NCBI GenBank assembly: GCA_017303355.1
Contig: JAFLCU010000009.1
Span: 90,161-154,160 of the forward strand
Length of the DNA stretch: 64,000 nt
Source of the DNA: Caulobacterales bacterium
GTDB lineage: Bacteria; Pseudomonadota; Alphaproteobacteria; Caulobacterales; Aquidulcibacteraceae
Direction of reading: 5' to 3'
In this document: in pieces, positions 35,682-44,494 of the stretch
Layout of the letters: every line of letters begins with the position of its first letter
Numbering within the stretch: position 1 is the stretch's first letter
Made by a program: the position numbers and the translations under genes
Notes under the pieces: generated by a model
The model's database searches: none
Seen by the model: the letters and a program-made list of their open reading frames with translations, nothing else
What the model was told of the DNA's origin: nothing

Positions 35682-36809
35682 TTATTCGCTCGGCTTCGGT
35701 TCGCTCGGCGCAGACGGCGCCGGCGCGACGGGCTCAGATTCCGGCAGGCCGCCGCAGGCGGACTGCACCACACGCCACTCGCGATCGGTCATGGAGGGGG
35801 CGAGCCCGGTATGGGCGCGGGCGCGGGCCGCCTCCGCGCGCGCCGCCGTCGCTGGGTGGCTGGAAAGTAGCGTCGGGATGTCGCCGCCTTCCTCTTCAGC
35901 TTGCGCGCGGAAGCGATCGAACAAGTCGGCGACGCCGCCGGTGCTGATGCCGGCCGCATCGAGATAGTCGAAGCCTTGCGCGTCGGCTTCCGTTTCATCG
36001 TCGCGGCCATAGCTCAAGCCGGCCAGATTGACCGAGGCGATGGCGATGGCTTGGCCCGCGCCCGCGCCGCCGAACACGATGTCGAAGAAGATGCCCGCGC
36101 CGACATGGCGAATGATGTTCGCGAGCACGTGGTTGCGCTCGATGTGCGCGATCTCGTGGGCGATCACGCCGACCAGTTCGTCCGGGCTTTCGGCCAAGGC
36201 GATGAGATCATCAGTGACGATGATCGAACGATCGGGCAGGGCAAAGGCGTTCGGGATCGGCGCATCGACGATCGTAATCCAGACATCCTCGCGGTGTGGC
36301 ACGTTGGAGACCATCATCATCCGGTCCGCGATGCTGTTGAGGATGGCGGCGGCTTCGTCGCTGTCATCGCAATATTCAGTAAAGCCGTTCACTTGCGCCC
36401 AAGAGATATCGGCGATCTGGGTGCGGAAACGCTCGGGCACACGGTCGGCAATCGGCTGCGCCGCCAAGGGCACGCCGATGAGAAACGCGCCCGCAAGAGA
36501 CCAGGCGGCCGCCGCAACGCTGGCGACGATAGGCCAACCTTCGACACCCATGGCGCGCGGCGTGAACAAGAATGGCGCCGCCGAACGCAAGGCGTCGACG
36601 TCATCCTCGATCATCAGCCGTTCGCCTGTGTCGGGCTTGCGCTTGAGCATGAGGCGCTCGCCGCCATCATCGGCGCGGCGCAGATCTGCATACGCCCAGC
36701 TATGCGTTGTGTCTGTTGCGCGGATCGTGAGCGTGTCCGCGCCCAATTCGACCATCACGTCATGGGTGATCGCGGCGCGGCCGTTGGCGTAGCGTGCGCG
36801 TATCATCAT
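35682..36809 (-). CDS. M48 family zinc metalloprotease, membrane-associated
   Basis: About 375 residues starting MMIRARYANGRAAITHD at 36809, overlapping the upstream DUF898 stop by four bases; longer readings lie inside that gene. Residues 1-90 form a beta-rich domain. One hydrophobic helix (about 95-120) follows, then the M48 peptidase domain with zinc motif HEIAH (GVIAHEIAHIERNHV) and third ligand Glu in DDETEADAQGFDYL. A Pro/Glu/Ala-rich tail ends EPKPSE. The peptidase probably faces the periplasm, because the helix precedes it. BepA/LoiP-like envelope quality control is likely. Confidence 0.88.
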   Translation of the reverse strand: MMIRARYANGRAAITHDVMVELGADTLTIRATDTTHSWAYADLRRADDGGERLMLKRKPDTGERLMIEDDVDALRSAAPFLFTPRAMGVEGWPIVASVAAAAWSLAGAFLIGVPLAAQPIADRVPERFRTQIADISWAQVNGFTEYCDDSDEAAAILNSIADRMMMVSNVPHREDVWITIVDAPIPNAFALPDRSIIVTDDLIALAESPDELVGVIAHEIAHIERNHVLANIIRHVGAGIFFDIVFGGAGAGQAIAIASVNLAGLSYGRDDETEADAQGFDYLDAAGISTGGVADLFDRFRAQAEEEGGDIPTLLSSHPATAARAEAARARAHTGLAPSMTDREWRVVQSACGGLPESEPVAPAPSAPSEPKPSE

Positions 36810-37924
36810 ACGACCCCCACGCCCATATCGAGATCGAAGGCGTCGCCCAGGCTTTCGCCGGATTTGCCTTCGGGCACGATGCTTTGGCCAATCTCGGCGA
36901 ATATCGGCGCGCCGATAATTTCGAGGCGGTTGATCACATACCGAACCTGCAAAAATCCAGCGAGCGGCGCGAGCAACGTGAGCGAGAAGATTGTGATGAA
37001 CAATCCGGCCAGGGTTACGAGAAACAATGAGAAGGTCTTCGCTTTGAGCTTGAAGCGCGCGCCGTCGAGGCTGATCAGCGAGGCGATGCGGTTCATGGCG
37101 GCGGCGTTGTAGGGCGCCCAAAAGAATACCATCAACAGCGCGGTCATCGCGATGACGGCGACGCCGACGATGATGTTGTAGGTGGGGTCTAGCGGATTTT
37201 CAGCCGTCGGCGCGGTGATGGTGCCATTGCCCATGAGCCATGCGGTCACCATCGTGGCGGTCAAGAACGAAACGAACGCCGCCAGCGGAAACGCGAACCA
37301 GCCCAATGCGAACGGCCACCACAACCCTTTCTGCGGCGACTCGCCATCATCGACGAACGCGAAAGGCTGATCGCCGAATCGCGCATTGTCCCACATGAGC
37401 TTGGCGCGGTTCATCCGCGCGGCGGGCGTGTACCAGCCGAGCGACAGCGTTTGCAGGATCGTCCAGCCGAAGGAAGCGAAGGCGAAGCGCGCCGACGAAC
37501 CGGCCAGACCAAAGCGGATGCCGCGCCAGCGCGTGCGCGAGAGCTGATAGCGCCGCATGAGATAGCGCGCGGCCGCCACCAATGGGTTGGCGATGATGTA
37601 GAAACCGATGGCGAGCCACGTCGCGGTCACCGGGTCCATCATCAAGGGCGCGATGTAGAAGATGAAAATCGCCGGCAGGAAGAAGCACGGCAGCGAGATG
37701 AGGAAGCCGCGGAAGAGTTCCCAGGCGGAGCCCGTGTATTCCAGGGAATCGCCCATCACCCAAACCCGCGACCAAAGCCGCCGGCGCATCGCCGTCCGCG
37801 CCCAAAAGCGATAGAGCGTCAGCGTCAGAACGGTGAGGCCAGCGTTCTTGAGCGCGAGGCCGAACACGTTGAAGAACTTGCCCCGGTGGGCGAAGGATTG
37901 CGTCTCTGCGGCGTCGAGCGTCAT
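36806..37924 (-). CDS. DUF898 (YjgN-like) integral membrane protein
   Basis: A 372-residue membrane protein. The start at 37924 follows a GGGGGGA site and removes a long unsupported upstream extension. It begins AETQSFAHRGKFFNVFGLAL and continues LTLYRFWARTAMRRRLWSRV, the repeated hallmark of the family. A second copy (FGWTILQTLSLGWYTPAARM, NRAKLM) lies near residue 180. About six to eight membrane helices are present. DUF898 genes often precede an M48 protease, as here, with ATGA coupling. Function is unknown; a membrane partner of the protease is plausible. Confidence 0.85.
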   Translation of the reverse strand: MTLDAAETQSFAHRGKFFNVFGLALKNAGLTVLTLTLYRFWARTAMRRRLWSRVWVMGDSLEYTGSAWELFRGFLISLPCFFLPAIFIFYIAPLMMDPVTATWLAIGFYIIANPLVAAARYLMRRYQLSRTRWRGIRFGLAGSSARFAFASFGWTILQTLSLGWYTPAARMNRAKLMWDNARFGDQPFAFVDDGESPQKGLWWPFALGWFAFPLAAFVSFLTATMVTAWLMGNGTITAPTAENPLDPTYNIIVGVAVIAMTALLMVFFWAPYNAAAMNRIASLISLDGARFKLKAKTFSLFLVTLAGLFITIFSLTLLAPLAGFLQVRYVINRLEIIGAPIFAEIGQSIVPEGKSGESLGDAFDLDMGVGVV

Positions 37925-37980
37925 TCTGATCCCCCCGGCCGGCAGCCTAGCTGGGCGTTGTGACAGGGTCGATTCTTGAC

Positions 37981-38094
37981 ATGCAAACCAAGCCGCCTTC
38001 GCCCCCAAAATCCCGCAAACAGCGTCTGGCGGAGGCGCTGAAACGCAATATTGGGCGGCGGAAGGTCGCCGCGAAGCCGCCCGAAAAGAAATAG
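37981..38094 (+). CDS. Small basic protein upstream of murA (37 aa)
   Basis: A 37-codon frame, MQTKPPSPPKSRKQRLAEAL then KRNIGRRKVAAKPPEKK. It is very basic and helical in its middle. Short genes with an RLAxALxxNxxRRK core are familiar upstream of murA in alphaproteobacteria, which is the main support. The ribosome site (CAGGG, about 15 bases upstream) is poor. Function unknown; nucleic-acid binding is possible from charge alone. Confidence 0.5.
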   Translation: MQTKPPSPPKSRKQRLAEALKRNIGRRKVAAKPPEKK

Positions 38095-38187
38095 CCGCCT
38101 CCAGGCGCCGAGAGGGCTTGGCCGCGCCTTGCTTACGCCGCCGGCCAACCCCATAACCCGCCAAACTGGGGCGGTCGAAAGAGCCAA

Positions 38188-39459
38188 ATGGATCGTATCG
38201 TCATTACGGGCGGCGCACCGCTCAATGGGACTATCCCGATTTTCGGGGCCAAGAATTCAGCATTGAAGCTGCAAGCGGCGGCGCTGCTGTCGTCCGAGCC
38301 GCTCGTTCTCGAAAACATGCCGGACCTGGCGGATTCGCGCTTCATGGCGCAGTTGCTGGCGTCGCTCGGCGTCGAGATCGCCTGGATCAAGGAAGCGCGG
38401 ACGCTGCGGATGCAAGCGGCCGAAATCAGCTCAACGATCGCGCCTTACGACCTGGTGCGGAAGATGCGCGCCACGTTCAACGTACTGGGTCCGTTGCTGG
38501 CTCGCGCTGGTCACGCTACCGTGTCATTGCCCGGCGGCTGCGCCATCGGCGCGCGCCCGGTCGATCTGCACTTGAAGGCGTTCGAAGCGATGGGCGCCGA
38601 CATCCATATCGAGCAAGGCTACGTAAAGGCGGCGGCGCTGCGCGGCCTAAAGGGCGCGGACATCGAGTTTCCGTTCGTATCTGTCGGCGCCACCGAGCAC
38701 ACCATGCTCGCCGCTGTCTTGGCGCACGGCGACACCGTGCTCCGCAACGTCGCGCGTGAGCCGGAAATCGTCGATCTGGCGGATTGCCTGAACATGATGG
38801 GCGCGCGCGTCGAAGGCGCGGGCACGGATGAAATCCGCATTCAAGGCGTGACGAGCCTTGCGGGCGGCAAACACGCCGTTGTCGCCGATCGCATCGAGGC
38901 GGGTACGTACGCGATCGCGGCTGGGGCGGCTGGCGGCAACGTGCTGCTGCAAGGCGCGCGCTTTGAGCATCTCGGCGCGCTGATCAAAGTGCTGCGCGAG
39001 GCGGGCGTCGAGGTCGATGCGGAATCGCGCGGCTTGCGCATCAAGCGGGATCGTACACAGCGCTTGCAGCCCGTTGATTTCACCACCGAGCCGTTCCCCG
39101 GCTTCCCCACTGACCTGCAGGCGCAGGCGATGGCGCTGCTCTGCTTCGCCGACGGCGAGTCACGCATTCGCGAAACGATCTTCGAGAACCGCTTCATGCA
39201 CGCCCCGGAACTGGCGCGGCTTGGCGCGCAGATCGCGGTGCATGGCAATGAGGCGGTCGTCACCGGCGTTGAGCGCTTGGTTGGCGCGCCGGTGATGGCG
39301 ACGGATTTGCGCGCCTCGGTCAGCCTTGTGGTCGCCGGTCTCGCGGCGGAAGGTGAAACGACGGTGAATCGCGTCTATCACCTCGATCGCGGCTTTGAAG
39401 GCTTAGAGGCCAAGTTCCGGGCCTGTGGCGCGCGGATCGAACGACAGAAGGAAGAATAG
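38188..39459 (+). CDS. murA: UDP-N-acetylglucosamine 1-carboxyvinyltransferase
   Basis: A 423-residue enzyme for the first committed step of peptidoglycan synthesis, transfer of enolpyruvate to UDP-GlcNAc. Lys22-Asn23 in [10 protein letters not shown] and active-site Cys118 in [15 protein letters not shown] are present; that Cys is the fosfomycin target. The rest follows the two-domain inside-out barrel, with the general-base region [10 protein letters not shown]. Length is normal. It heads the murA-DUF2948-UPF0262-phosphatase-infA string with very short gaps. Confidence 0.97.
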   Translation: MDRIVITGGAPLNGTIPIFGAKNSALKLQAAALLSSEPLVLENMPDLADSRFMAQLLASLGVEIAWIKEARTLRMQAAEISSTIAPYDLVRKMRATFNVLGPLLARAGHATVSLPGGCAIGARPVDLHLKAFEAMGADIHIEQGYVKAAALRGLKGADIEFPFVSVGATEHTMLAAVLAHGDTVLRNVAREPEIVDLADCLNMMGARVEGAGTDEIRIQGVTSLAGGKHAVVADRIEAGTYAIAAGAAGGNVLLQGARFEHLGALIKVLREAGVEVDAESRGLRIKRDRTQRLQPVDFTTEPFPGFPTDLQAQAMALLCFADGESRIRETIFENRFMHAPELARLGAQIAVHGNEAVVTGVERLVGAPVMATDLRASVSLVVAGLAAEGETTVNRVYHLDRGFEGLEAKFRACGARIERQKEE

Positions 39460-39463
39460 GCGC

Positions 39464-39898
39464 GTGAGCGGCTTGCTGAAGCTGATGGCGGAAGATGCCG
39501 GTGATCTCGATATTATCGGGGCCGCCGTCCAGGACGCGCTCGTCCGCGTCGGCGAAATCAGCTTCGATCCGAAGGCCCGCCGCTTCACGGCGATGATCCA
39601 CCGCTTTCGTTGGGAAATGGCGGGCGAACAGGGGCCATATGAGCGTGTGCGCTCAGCGCTCTCTTTTGATGGCGTGCTTGGCGTCAAAAGTCGGCGCGTG
39701 CGGCAGGACACATCCGATGCCTTGGCCGCGATCCTCTCGCTCGGCTTCATTCCAGAGAGTGAGCCGCCGGGCGGGATCGTGCGGCTGCTGCTGGCGGGCG
39801 GCGGCGAGATCGCGGTCGATGTCGAATGTCTCGACGCGGTGCTGGTCGATCTGGGGCCGACCTGGTCGACGCCGCGCCGGCCAGATCACGATCGCTGA
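39464..39898 (+). CDS. DUF2948 family protein
   Basis: A 144-residue cytoplasmic protein starting with GTG at 39464, four bases after the murA stop, behind AAGGAAG. Conserved stretches LKLMAEDAGDLDIIGAAVQD and FRWEMAGEQGPYERVRSALS identify DUF2948, a family restricted mainly to alphaproteobacteria and usually next to murA and hisD. No catalytic motif is known. Here it is followed directly by the UPF0262 gene, with no hisD. Confidence 0.88.
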   Translation: MSGLLKLMAEDAGDLDIIGAAVQDALVRVGEISFDPKARRFTAMIHRFRWEMAGEQGPYERVRSALSFDGVLGVKSRRVRQDTSDALAAILSLGFIPESEPPGGIVRLLLAGGGEIAVDVECLDAVLVDLGPTWSTPRRPDHDR

Positions 39899-39901
39899 GC
39901 C

Positions 39902-40378
39902 ATGAACGAGGGACGCGATCGTCTGTTCGAGGTGGTGCTGGATGAAGCCTCGTTGGCGCCCGCTTCGCCGAACGCCGAACATGAACGCCGCATCGCGCTG
40001 TTTGACCTGAAGGAGACCAACGCGTTCGCCGTGAAAGGGGAGGCGCGCGGTCCCTACTTGTTGCTGCTTGCGCAGAGCGACGGGCGCCTCGTTTTCGACG
40101 TGAGCACCGAGGGCGGCGAGCGGGTTTGCATCTTCCAGCTGCCGATGACTTCGATGCGGCGGTTCGTGAGGGATTACGCCCTCATCTGCGAAAGCTACAA
40201 CGCCGCGATCCGCAATGCGCCGCCTAGCCAAATAGAAGCAATCGATATGGGCCGGCGCGGGCTGCACAATGAGGCGGCGGAGGTGCTGATGGAGGCGCTG
40301 GAAGAGCGCTTCAGCGTCGACCTGGAAACCGCGCGCCGCCTCTTTACGCTTGTGTTCTCGCTGCATGTCCGCGGCTGA
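39902..40378 (+). CDS. UPF0262 family protein
   Basis: A 158-residue soluble protein. The family blocks are visible: ERRIALFDLKETNAF, GPYLLLLAQSDGRLVFDV, LPMTSMRRFVRDYALICESY and IEAIDMGRRGLHNEAAEVLM. No enzymatic function is established. It starts three bases after the DUF2948 stop and its 3' end overlaps the phosphatase start by 14 bases. Conserved co-location with a low-molecular-weight phosphatase suggests the two act together. Confidence 0.9.
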   Translation: MNEGRDRLFEVVLDEASLAPASPNAEHERRIALFDLKETNAFAVKGEARGPYLLLLAQSDGRLVFDVSTEGGERVCIFQLPMTSMRRFVRDYALICESYNAAIRNAPPSQIEAIDMGRRGLHNEAAEVLMEALEERFSVDLETARRLFTLVFSLHVRG

Positions 40379-40823
40379 GGGGCTGCCGGGTTCGGTGCTG
40401 TTCGTGTGCACCCACAATTCGATCCGCTCGCCCATGGCGGCGGAGCTGATGCGGCTGCGCTTTGGCCCGCTGGTGCGAGTGGATAGTGTCGGCGTGCGGC
40501 CCAGCGACGAGGTGTCGGCGATGGCTGCTTTCGTCATCGACGAAAAGGGCGGCGATATCTCGCGCTGGCGGCCAAAGGGGTTTGAGGCGTTCGAGGAGAG
40601 CGAGGATGGGCCCTTCGATCTGATCGTCTCGCTGAGTCCGGAGGCGCACCACCGCGCGCTCGACCTGGTTCCCCAATTGGGGGTGGAGGCCGAGTATTGG
40701 GCCACGTTCGACCCCTCCCTGGCGGAAGGCTCGCGAGAACAAGTGCTTATGGAATACCGAACGGTGCGGGACGGCCTGGATAAGCGCATTGCACAGAGGT
40801 TTCAGCGCCCGTCGACGGGATAG
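40365..40823 (+). CDS. Low molecular weight phosphotyrosine phosphatase family protein
   Basis: A 152-residue protein. The P-loop CX5R is VCTHNSIRS with Cys15 and Arg21, and the general acid Asp116 lies in ATFDPS. Spacing and length fit the LMW phosphatase/arsenate reductase fold. The start at ATG 40365 overlaps UPF0262; a TTG five codons earlier is less likely. The substrate is unknown: protein tyrosine phosphate, or arsenate for the related ArsC enzymes. The extra arsenate-reductase cysteines are not evident. Confidence 0.87.
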   Translation: MSAAEGLPGSVLFVCTHNSIRSPMAAELMRLRFGPLVRVDSVGVRPSDEVSAMAAFVIDEKGGDISRWRPKGFEAFEESEDGPFDLIVSLSPEAHHRALDLVPQLGVEAEYWATFDPSLAEGSREQVLMEYRTVRDGLDKRIAQRFQRPSTG

Positions 40824-40880
40824 GTCTCAGCGCCTATAAGGCGGCGCGCCCCCGCCCGAGTCAGGGGTTACGAGGAGAGA

Positions 40881-41099
40881 ATGGCTAAAGAAGAGCTTTT
40901 GGAGTTTGCCGGGACGGTGGTTGAGCTTCTGCCCAACGCCACGTTTCTGGTGAAACTGGAAAACGACCACGAGATCATCGCCCACACCGCCGGCAAGATG
41001 CGCAAGAACCGCATCCACGTGCTGGCCGGCGACAAAGTGCTGGTTGAGATGACGCCGTATGATCTGACGAAGGGTCGGATTACGTACAGATTCAAATAA
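40881..41099 (+). CDS. infA: Translation initiation factor IF-1
   Basis: A 72-residue OB-fold protein, [20 protein letters not shown], with the invariant [15 protein letters not shown] and ending TYRFK. Length and sequence are those of bacterial IF-1. It binds the ribosomal A site during initiation. The ribosome site GAGGAGAG precedes the start. Its stop overlaps the next gene start by one base (TAATG). Confidence 0.98.
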   Translation: MAKEELLEFAGTVVELLPNATFLVKLENDHEIIAHTAGKMRKNRIHVLAGDKVLVEMTPYDLTKGRITYRFK

Positions 41100-41971
41100 T
41101 GGCAGAAGCATCACTCGATCGCGCCGTCGTCGTGACGGGCGCTTCGACCGGGATCGGCCGCGCCGCTGTCGCGAAGGCTGTCCGCGAAGGCGCCCACGTG
41201 TTCGCGAGCGTCCGCAAGGAAGCGGATGCGCAAAGCTTGCGCGACGAGTTTGGCGCGGCGGTGACGCCGCTGACCTTCGATGTCGTGGACGAAGCGGCAG
41301 TGCGCGCGGGCGCGGCGCAGGTGGCGCAATCGCTCGGCAACCGCCGGCTCTATGGCCTGGTCAACAATGCCGGTATCGCCGTGCCGGGGCCGTTGTTGCA
41401 CCTCGATACCGAGGATCTGCGCCGTCAGTTCGAGATCAATCTGTTCGGCGTGCACAATGTGACGCGTGCGTTTGCCGATCTGCTCGGCGCCGACAAGGAG
41501 CGCACCGGCAAGCCCGGTCGCATCGTGATGATCTCTTCCGTGGGCGGGCAAAACGGCTCGCCGTTTGTTGGACCGTATTCGGCGTCGAAGTTCGCGCTCG
41601 AAGGCTATTCGCAATCGCTGCGCCGCGAACTGATTCTCTATGGCATCGACGTGATCGTCATTGGCCCCGGCGCGATTGCGACGCCGATCTGGGATAAAGC
41701 CGAGCAAGAAGATCTGAAGCGCTTCTCGAATACGGATTACGCGGCGGCGACCGGACGCGTTGTCGACTACATGCTGAAGCAAGGCCGCGATGGCTTGCCG
41801 CCGTCGGACGTCGGCGATCTGATCTGGCATTGCCTGAGCAATCCCAAGCCCAAGGTGCGGTATCCGATCTTGCGCAAGCCGTTCATGGATCGCACACTGC
41901 CGCGTATCCTGCCGCCGCGCATGGTCGATAACATCATCGCAAAGCGCCTAGGGTTGACGAAGCGCACATGA
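41099..41971 (+). CDS. Short-chain dehydrogenase/reductase
   Basis: A 290-residue SDR. The nucleotide-binding motif TGASTGIG (13-20), NNAG (89-92), catalytic Tyr160 and Lys164 in YSASK, and Ser147 are all present. Asp61 in FDVVDE marks the adenine-binding loop. The C-terminus resembles retinol/steroid dehydrogenase-like SDRs ([20 protein letters not shown]). It is wedged between infA and maf, which are usually adjacent or nearly so, and is translationally coupled to both. The substrate is unknown. Confidence 0.9.
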   Translation: MAEASLDRAVVVTGASTGIGRAAVAKAVREGAHVFASVRKEADAQSLRDEFGAAVTPLTFDVVDEAAVRAGAAQVAQSLGNRRLYGLVNNAGIAVPGPLLHLDTEDLRRQFEINLFGVHNVTRAFADLLGADKERTGKPGRIVMISSVGGQNGSPFVGPYSASKFALEGYSQSLRRELILYGIDVIVIGPGAIATPIWDKAEQEDLKRFSNTDYAAATGRVVDYMLKQGRDGLPPSDVGDLIWHCLSNPKPKVRYPILRKPFMDRTLPRILPPRMVDNIIAKRLGLTKRT

Positions 41972-42525
41972 GACGCCTCGTGCTCGCCAGCGCGAGCCCA
42001 CGTAGGCTGGCGTTGTTGGCGCAAATCGGCGTCACGCCGGATGATGTCATCGCCGCCGATATCGATGAGACGCCGCTTGTCGGTGAAACGCCTCGGCGGC
42101 TAGCGTCGCGTTTGGCGCGTGAAAAGGCGCAGGCGGTGAGGGCGGACGGCGCGCGCGTGCTGGCGGCTGACACGGTGGTCGCCGTTGGCCGACGCGTTCT
42201 CCCGAAGGCCGAAACGGAGCAGGAGGCGCGCGCCTGCCTCGCCCTCCTCTCGGGGCGTTCTCACCGCGTTTACACCGGCGTCGCTTTGGCGAGCCCAGAA
42301 GGGGGCCTGCGCGAGCGTCTTGTCGAAACACGCGTCGCGTTCAAGCGGCTCACGCGTGCTGACATCGAAGCATATATCGCGAGCGACGAATGGCGCGCCA
42401 AAGCGGGTGGCTACGCGGCGCAGGGTCTGGCTGCCCGCTTCATCATTTCGATTATTGGCTCGTACTCCTCTGTTGTCGGCCTTCCGCTCTATGAGACCGC
42501 GCTCTTGCTCGAGGGCGGGCAATGA
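41968..42525 (+). CDS. maf: Maf-like nucleotide pyrophosphatase
   Basis: A 185-residue house-cleaning enzyme that hydrolyses non-canonical nucleoside triphosphates. The N-terminal signature [16 protein letters not shown], the substrate loop DIDETP, the catalytic ADTVVAVG and the C-terminal [17 protein letters not shown] are intact. It overlaps the SDR stop and the RNase start by ATGA. Position in infA-maf-RNase-yacG is typical of the group. Confidence 0.94.
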   Translation: MRRLVLASASPRRLALLAQIGVTPDDVIAADIDETPLVGETPRRLASRLAREKAQAVRADGARVLAADTVVAVGRRVLPKAETEQEARACLALLSGRSHRVYTGVALASPEGGLRERLVETRVAFKRLTRADIEAYIASDEWRAKAGGYAAQGLAARFIISIIGSYSSVVGLPLYETALLLEGGQ

Positions 42526-43604
42526 GCGAGCCGCTGGAAACCTGGACGGACGCCGCCATCGGCGAGACGCGCCAAGCCTTGGTCCGCGATGGCCGGCCGA
42601 TTGCGTTGCGGATAACGCGCGAAAGCGACAATGGCCGGCGTGCGCGTTGGGGGGAGATTTATTGCGCGCGCGTGCGCGAGATAGATCGGCGCCGGCGCGG
42701 CGTATTTCTTGATTTGGGACTGCGCGACCAGCACGGCTTTTTGCCGCTTGGCGATGATGGCCGCGTGCGTCTGCGCCGCGAGCGTATGAATTTGCACGAA
42801 GGCCAAGGCGTGATCGTCTCGGTGACGCGCGAGGCCGCCCGCGCCAAGAACCCGGTGCTGGAGTTGCAGGAGGTCGGCCACGACGGACAAAGCCCGCATC
42901 TCATCGCGCGCGATGACAGCGATGAAGATTTGCTTCTCGCCAAACCTGGTGACACGGCCACGCGCGCAAAGCTGGACGCGGCGATCGAAGATGCGCTGGT
43001 GCGCACGGCGCCTATTCCAGGCGGCGGTGCTCTTACGATCGAGCCGACGGCGGCGTTGGTAGCGATCGATGTCGACGCTGGCGGCCGCGCTGGCGTCGGC
43101 GATCCAGAGCGCTTCGCGCTCGATCTCAATATCGCCGCCGCGCAAGAGGCCGCGCGCCAAGTTCGCCTGCGTGGGCTCGGCGGCTTGATCGCGATCGACT
43201 TTGTGTCGCTGCGCGCAAAATCGCATCAAAAGCAATTGGAAGATGCGGTGCGCGCGGCGTTCGAGGATGATCCGTGGAGCGTCCAGTTCGGCGGGCTGTC
43301 GCGATTTGGCGTATTCGATCTAGCGCGCGCGCAATTGCAGACGCCACTGCACGAGCAGCTGCACGACGTGGATGGACGGCTCAGCGTTGAAACGGTCGCG
43401 TTGATGGCGTTGCGCGCGATCGAGCGCGAGGGCCGTGCGCAGGCGGGGCGGCAAATCGCCTGCACTGTCGCGCCGGAGGTCAAAGCGTGGCTCGACGCCG
43501 CCGAGATCGAGTGGCGCGCCGCGCTCTCTAATCGCATTGGCATGCGGTGGAGTTTGGATTCCGCACCAGGGCCGCGCGACCGCATCGACGCGAGGGCGCT
43601 ATGA
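42522..43604 (+). CDS. Short ribonuclease E/G family protein
   Basis: A 360-residue protein with an S1-like N-terminal region ([34 protein letters not shown]) and an RNase E/G catalytic region. The metal-binding aspartates are kept in [11 protein letters not shown] and [10 protein letters not shown], though the usual IDVN.G and IDFIDM are changed. It ends without the zinc-link CPxC and the small domain of full RNase E, so it is shorter than RNase G (about 490). It likely still binds RNA; cleavage is probable but untested. Coupled with maf and yacG by ATGA overlaps. Confidence 0.85.
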   Translation: MSEPLETWTDAAIGETRQALVRDGRPIALRITRESDNGRRARWGEIYCARVREIDRRRRGVFLDLGLRDQHGFLPLGDDGRVRLRRERMNLHEGQGVIVSVTREAARAKNPVLELQEVGHDGQSPHLIARDDSDEDLLLAKPGDTATRAKLDAAIEDALVRTAPIPGGGALTIEPTAALVAIDVDAGGRAGVGDPERFALDLNIAAAQEAARQVRLRGLGGLIAIDFVSLRAKSHQKQLEDAVRAAFEDDPWSVQFGGLSRFGVFDLARAQLQTPLHEQLHDVDGRLSVETVALMALRAIEREGRAQAGRQIACTVAPEVKAWLDAAEIEWRAALSNRIGMRWSLDSAPGPRDRIDARAL

Positions 43605-43780
43605 CCAGTTCCGCTGCGGGCAAATGCGCCATTTGCGGCAAGCCGCAGGACGAAAGGTTTCGACCGTTCTGCTCGAAGCGCTGCGCGGACGTCGACTTGA
43701 ACCGGTGGTTCAGCGGCGCCTATACGATCGCCGCCGCCGAAGAAGACGATCCCGACGAGGAAGCGCAGCCGAAGGACTAG
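43601..43780 (+). CDS. yacG: DNA gyrase inhibitor YacG-like zinc protein
   Basis: A 59-residue protein with four zinc cysteines (CAICGKP and PFCSKRCADVDLNRW) and an acidic tail (EEDDPDEEAQPKD). YacG in E. coli binds and inhibits gyrase. The motif LNRWFSGAYTI is characteristic. Its start overlaps the RNase stop (ATGA), and its stop shares CTAG with the convergent purN. Confidence 0.9.
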   Translation: MTSSAAGKCAICGKPQDERFRPFCSKRCADVDLNRWFSGAYTIAAAEEDDPDEEAQPKD

Positions 43781-44343
43781 AGCGTTTGCGCGTACTCGGC
43801 TAAGCAACGCGGATAGAGTTCGTGCTCGAGCGTAAGGACGCGCTCGGCGAGTGTTTGTGGCGTGTCGCCGGGCAGGATCGGCATGCGTGCTTGCCCAAGA
43901 ATTTCGCCGGCATCGACCTCATCGACGACGAGATGCACGGTGCAGCCGTGCTCGCTCTCCCCTGCCGCAAGAGCGCGCTCGTGTGTTTTTGTTCCGGGGA
44001 GTTTCGGCAGCAAAGAGGGGTGGATGTTGAGCAGGCGCCCCTGCCACGCGCGCACGAAATAGGGCGTTAACACGCGCATAAAGCCGGCAAGCGCCACGAT
44101 CTCGATGTTGCGCTGCACGAGCAGGGCGTCGAGATCGCGCTCGAACGCTTCGCGATTTTGGCCGTAGCGCTTGTGATCGAGTGCGATCGCTTCAACGCCC
44201 GCTTCGCGTGCGCGATCAAGGCCAGCGGCGTTGGGTATGTTGGAGACAACGAGCGCCACCTCATATGCGTTCTGCTCTGCATCAAGCAGCGCCTGGAGAT
44301 TGGAGCCTCTTCCGGAAATCAAAACCGCGACGCGTTTTTTCAT
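43777..44343 (-). CDS. purN: Phosphoribosylglycinamide formyltransferase
   Basis: A 188-residue enzyme of purine synthesis that transfers a formyl group from 10-formyl-THF to GAR. The N-terminal substrate loop VLISGRGSNLQALLDA, the catalytic NIHPSLLPKLPGTKTHERAL (Asn, His) and the Asp in HLVVDEVDAGEIL are present. I place the start at ATG 44343 (MKKRVAVLISG); a GTG seven codons upstream is possible. Neither has a strong ribosome site. It follows purM on the same strand, with a palindromic repeat between. Confidence 0.95.
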   Translation of the reverse strand: MKKRVAVLISGRGSNLQALLDAEQNAYEVALVVSNIPNAAGLDRAREAGVEAIALDHKRYGQNREAFERDLDALLVQRNIEIVALAGFMRVLTPYFVRAWQGRLLNIHPSLLPKLPGTKTHERALAAGESEHGCTVHLVVDEVDAGEILGQARMPILPGDTPQTLAERVLTLEHELYPRCLAEYAQTL

Positions 44344-44365
44344 GAGGCGGCAAACCACAAACACG

Positions 44366-44472
44366 CGCCATCCCGGCCGACCGAAGGGAGAGTCGGGATC
44401 CAGGGGGGCGTAAAGCGCGGCGCGTATTGCCGCTGGGGCCCGGATCGCGCTCCGCGCGTCCGGGATGACGGA
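44366..44472. repeat. Composite palindromic intergenic repeat between purM and purN
   Basis: ATCCCG (44370-44375) and CGGGAT (44394-44399) enclose one imperfect hairpin. A second, CCCGGATCGCG to CGCGCGTCCGGG, spans 44439-44464 and continues into ATGACGG. The wording (ATCCCGG...GGGATCCAGG...CCCGGATCGCG...CGGGATGACG) is that of dispersed palindromic elements common between alphaproteobacterial genes. It may stabilise or separate the purM and purN messages. Confidence 0.6.
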
Positions 44473-44494
44473 AGAATTGGATACGCACCGTTCA

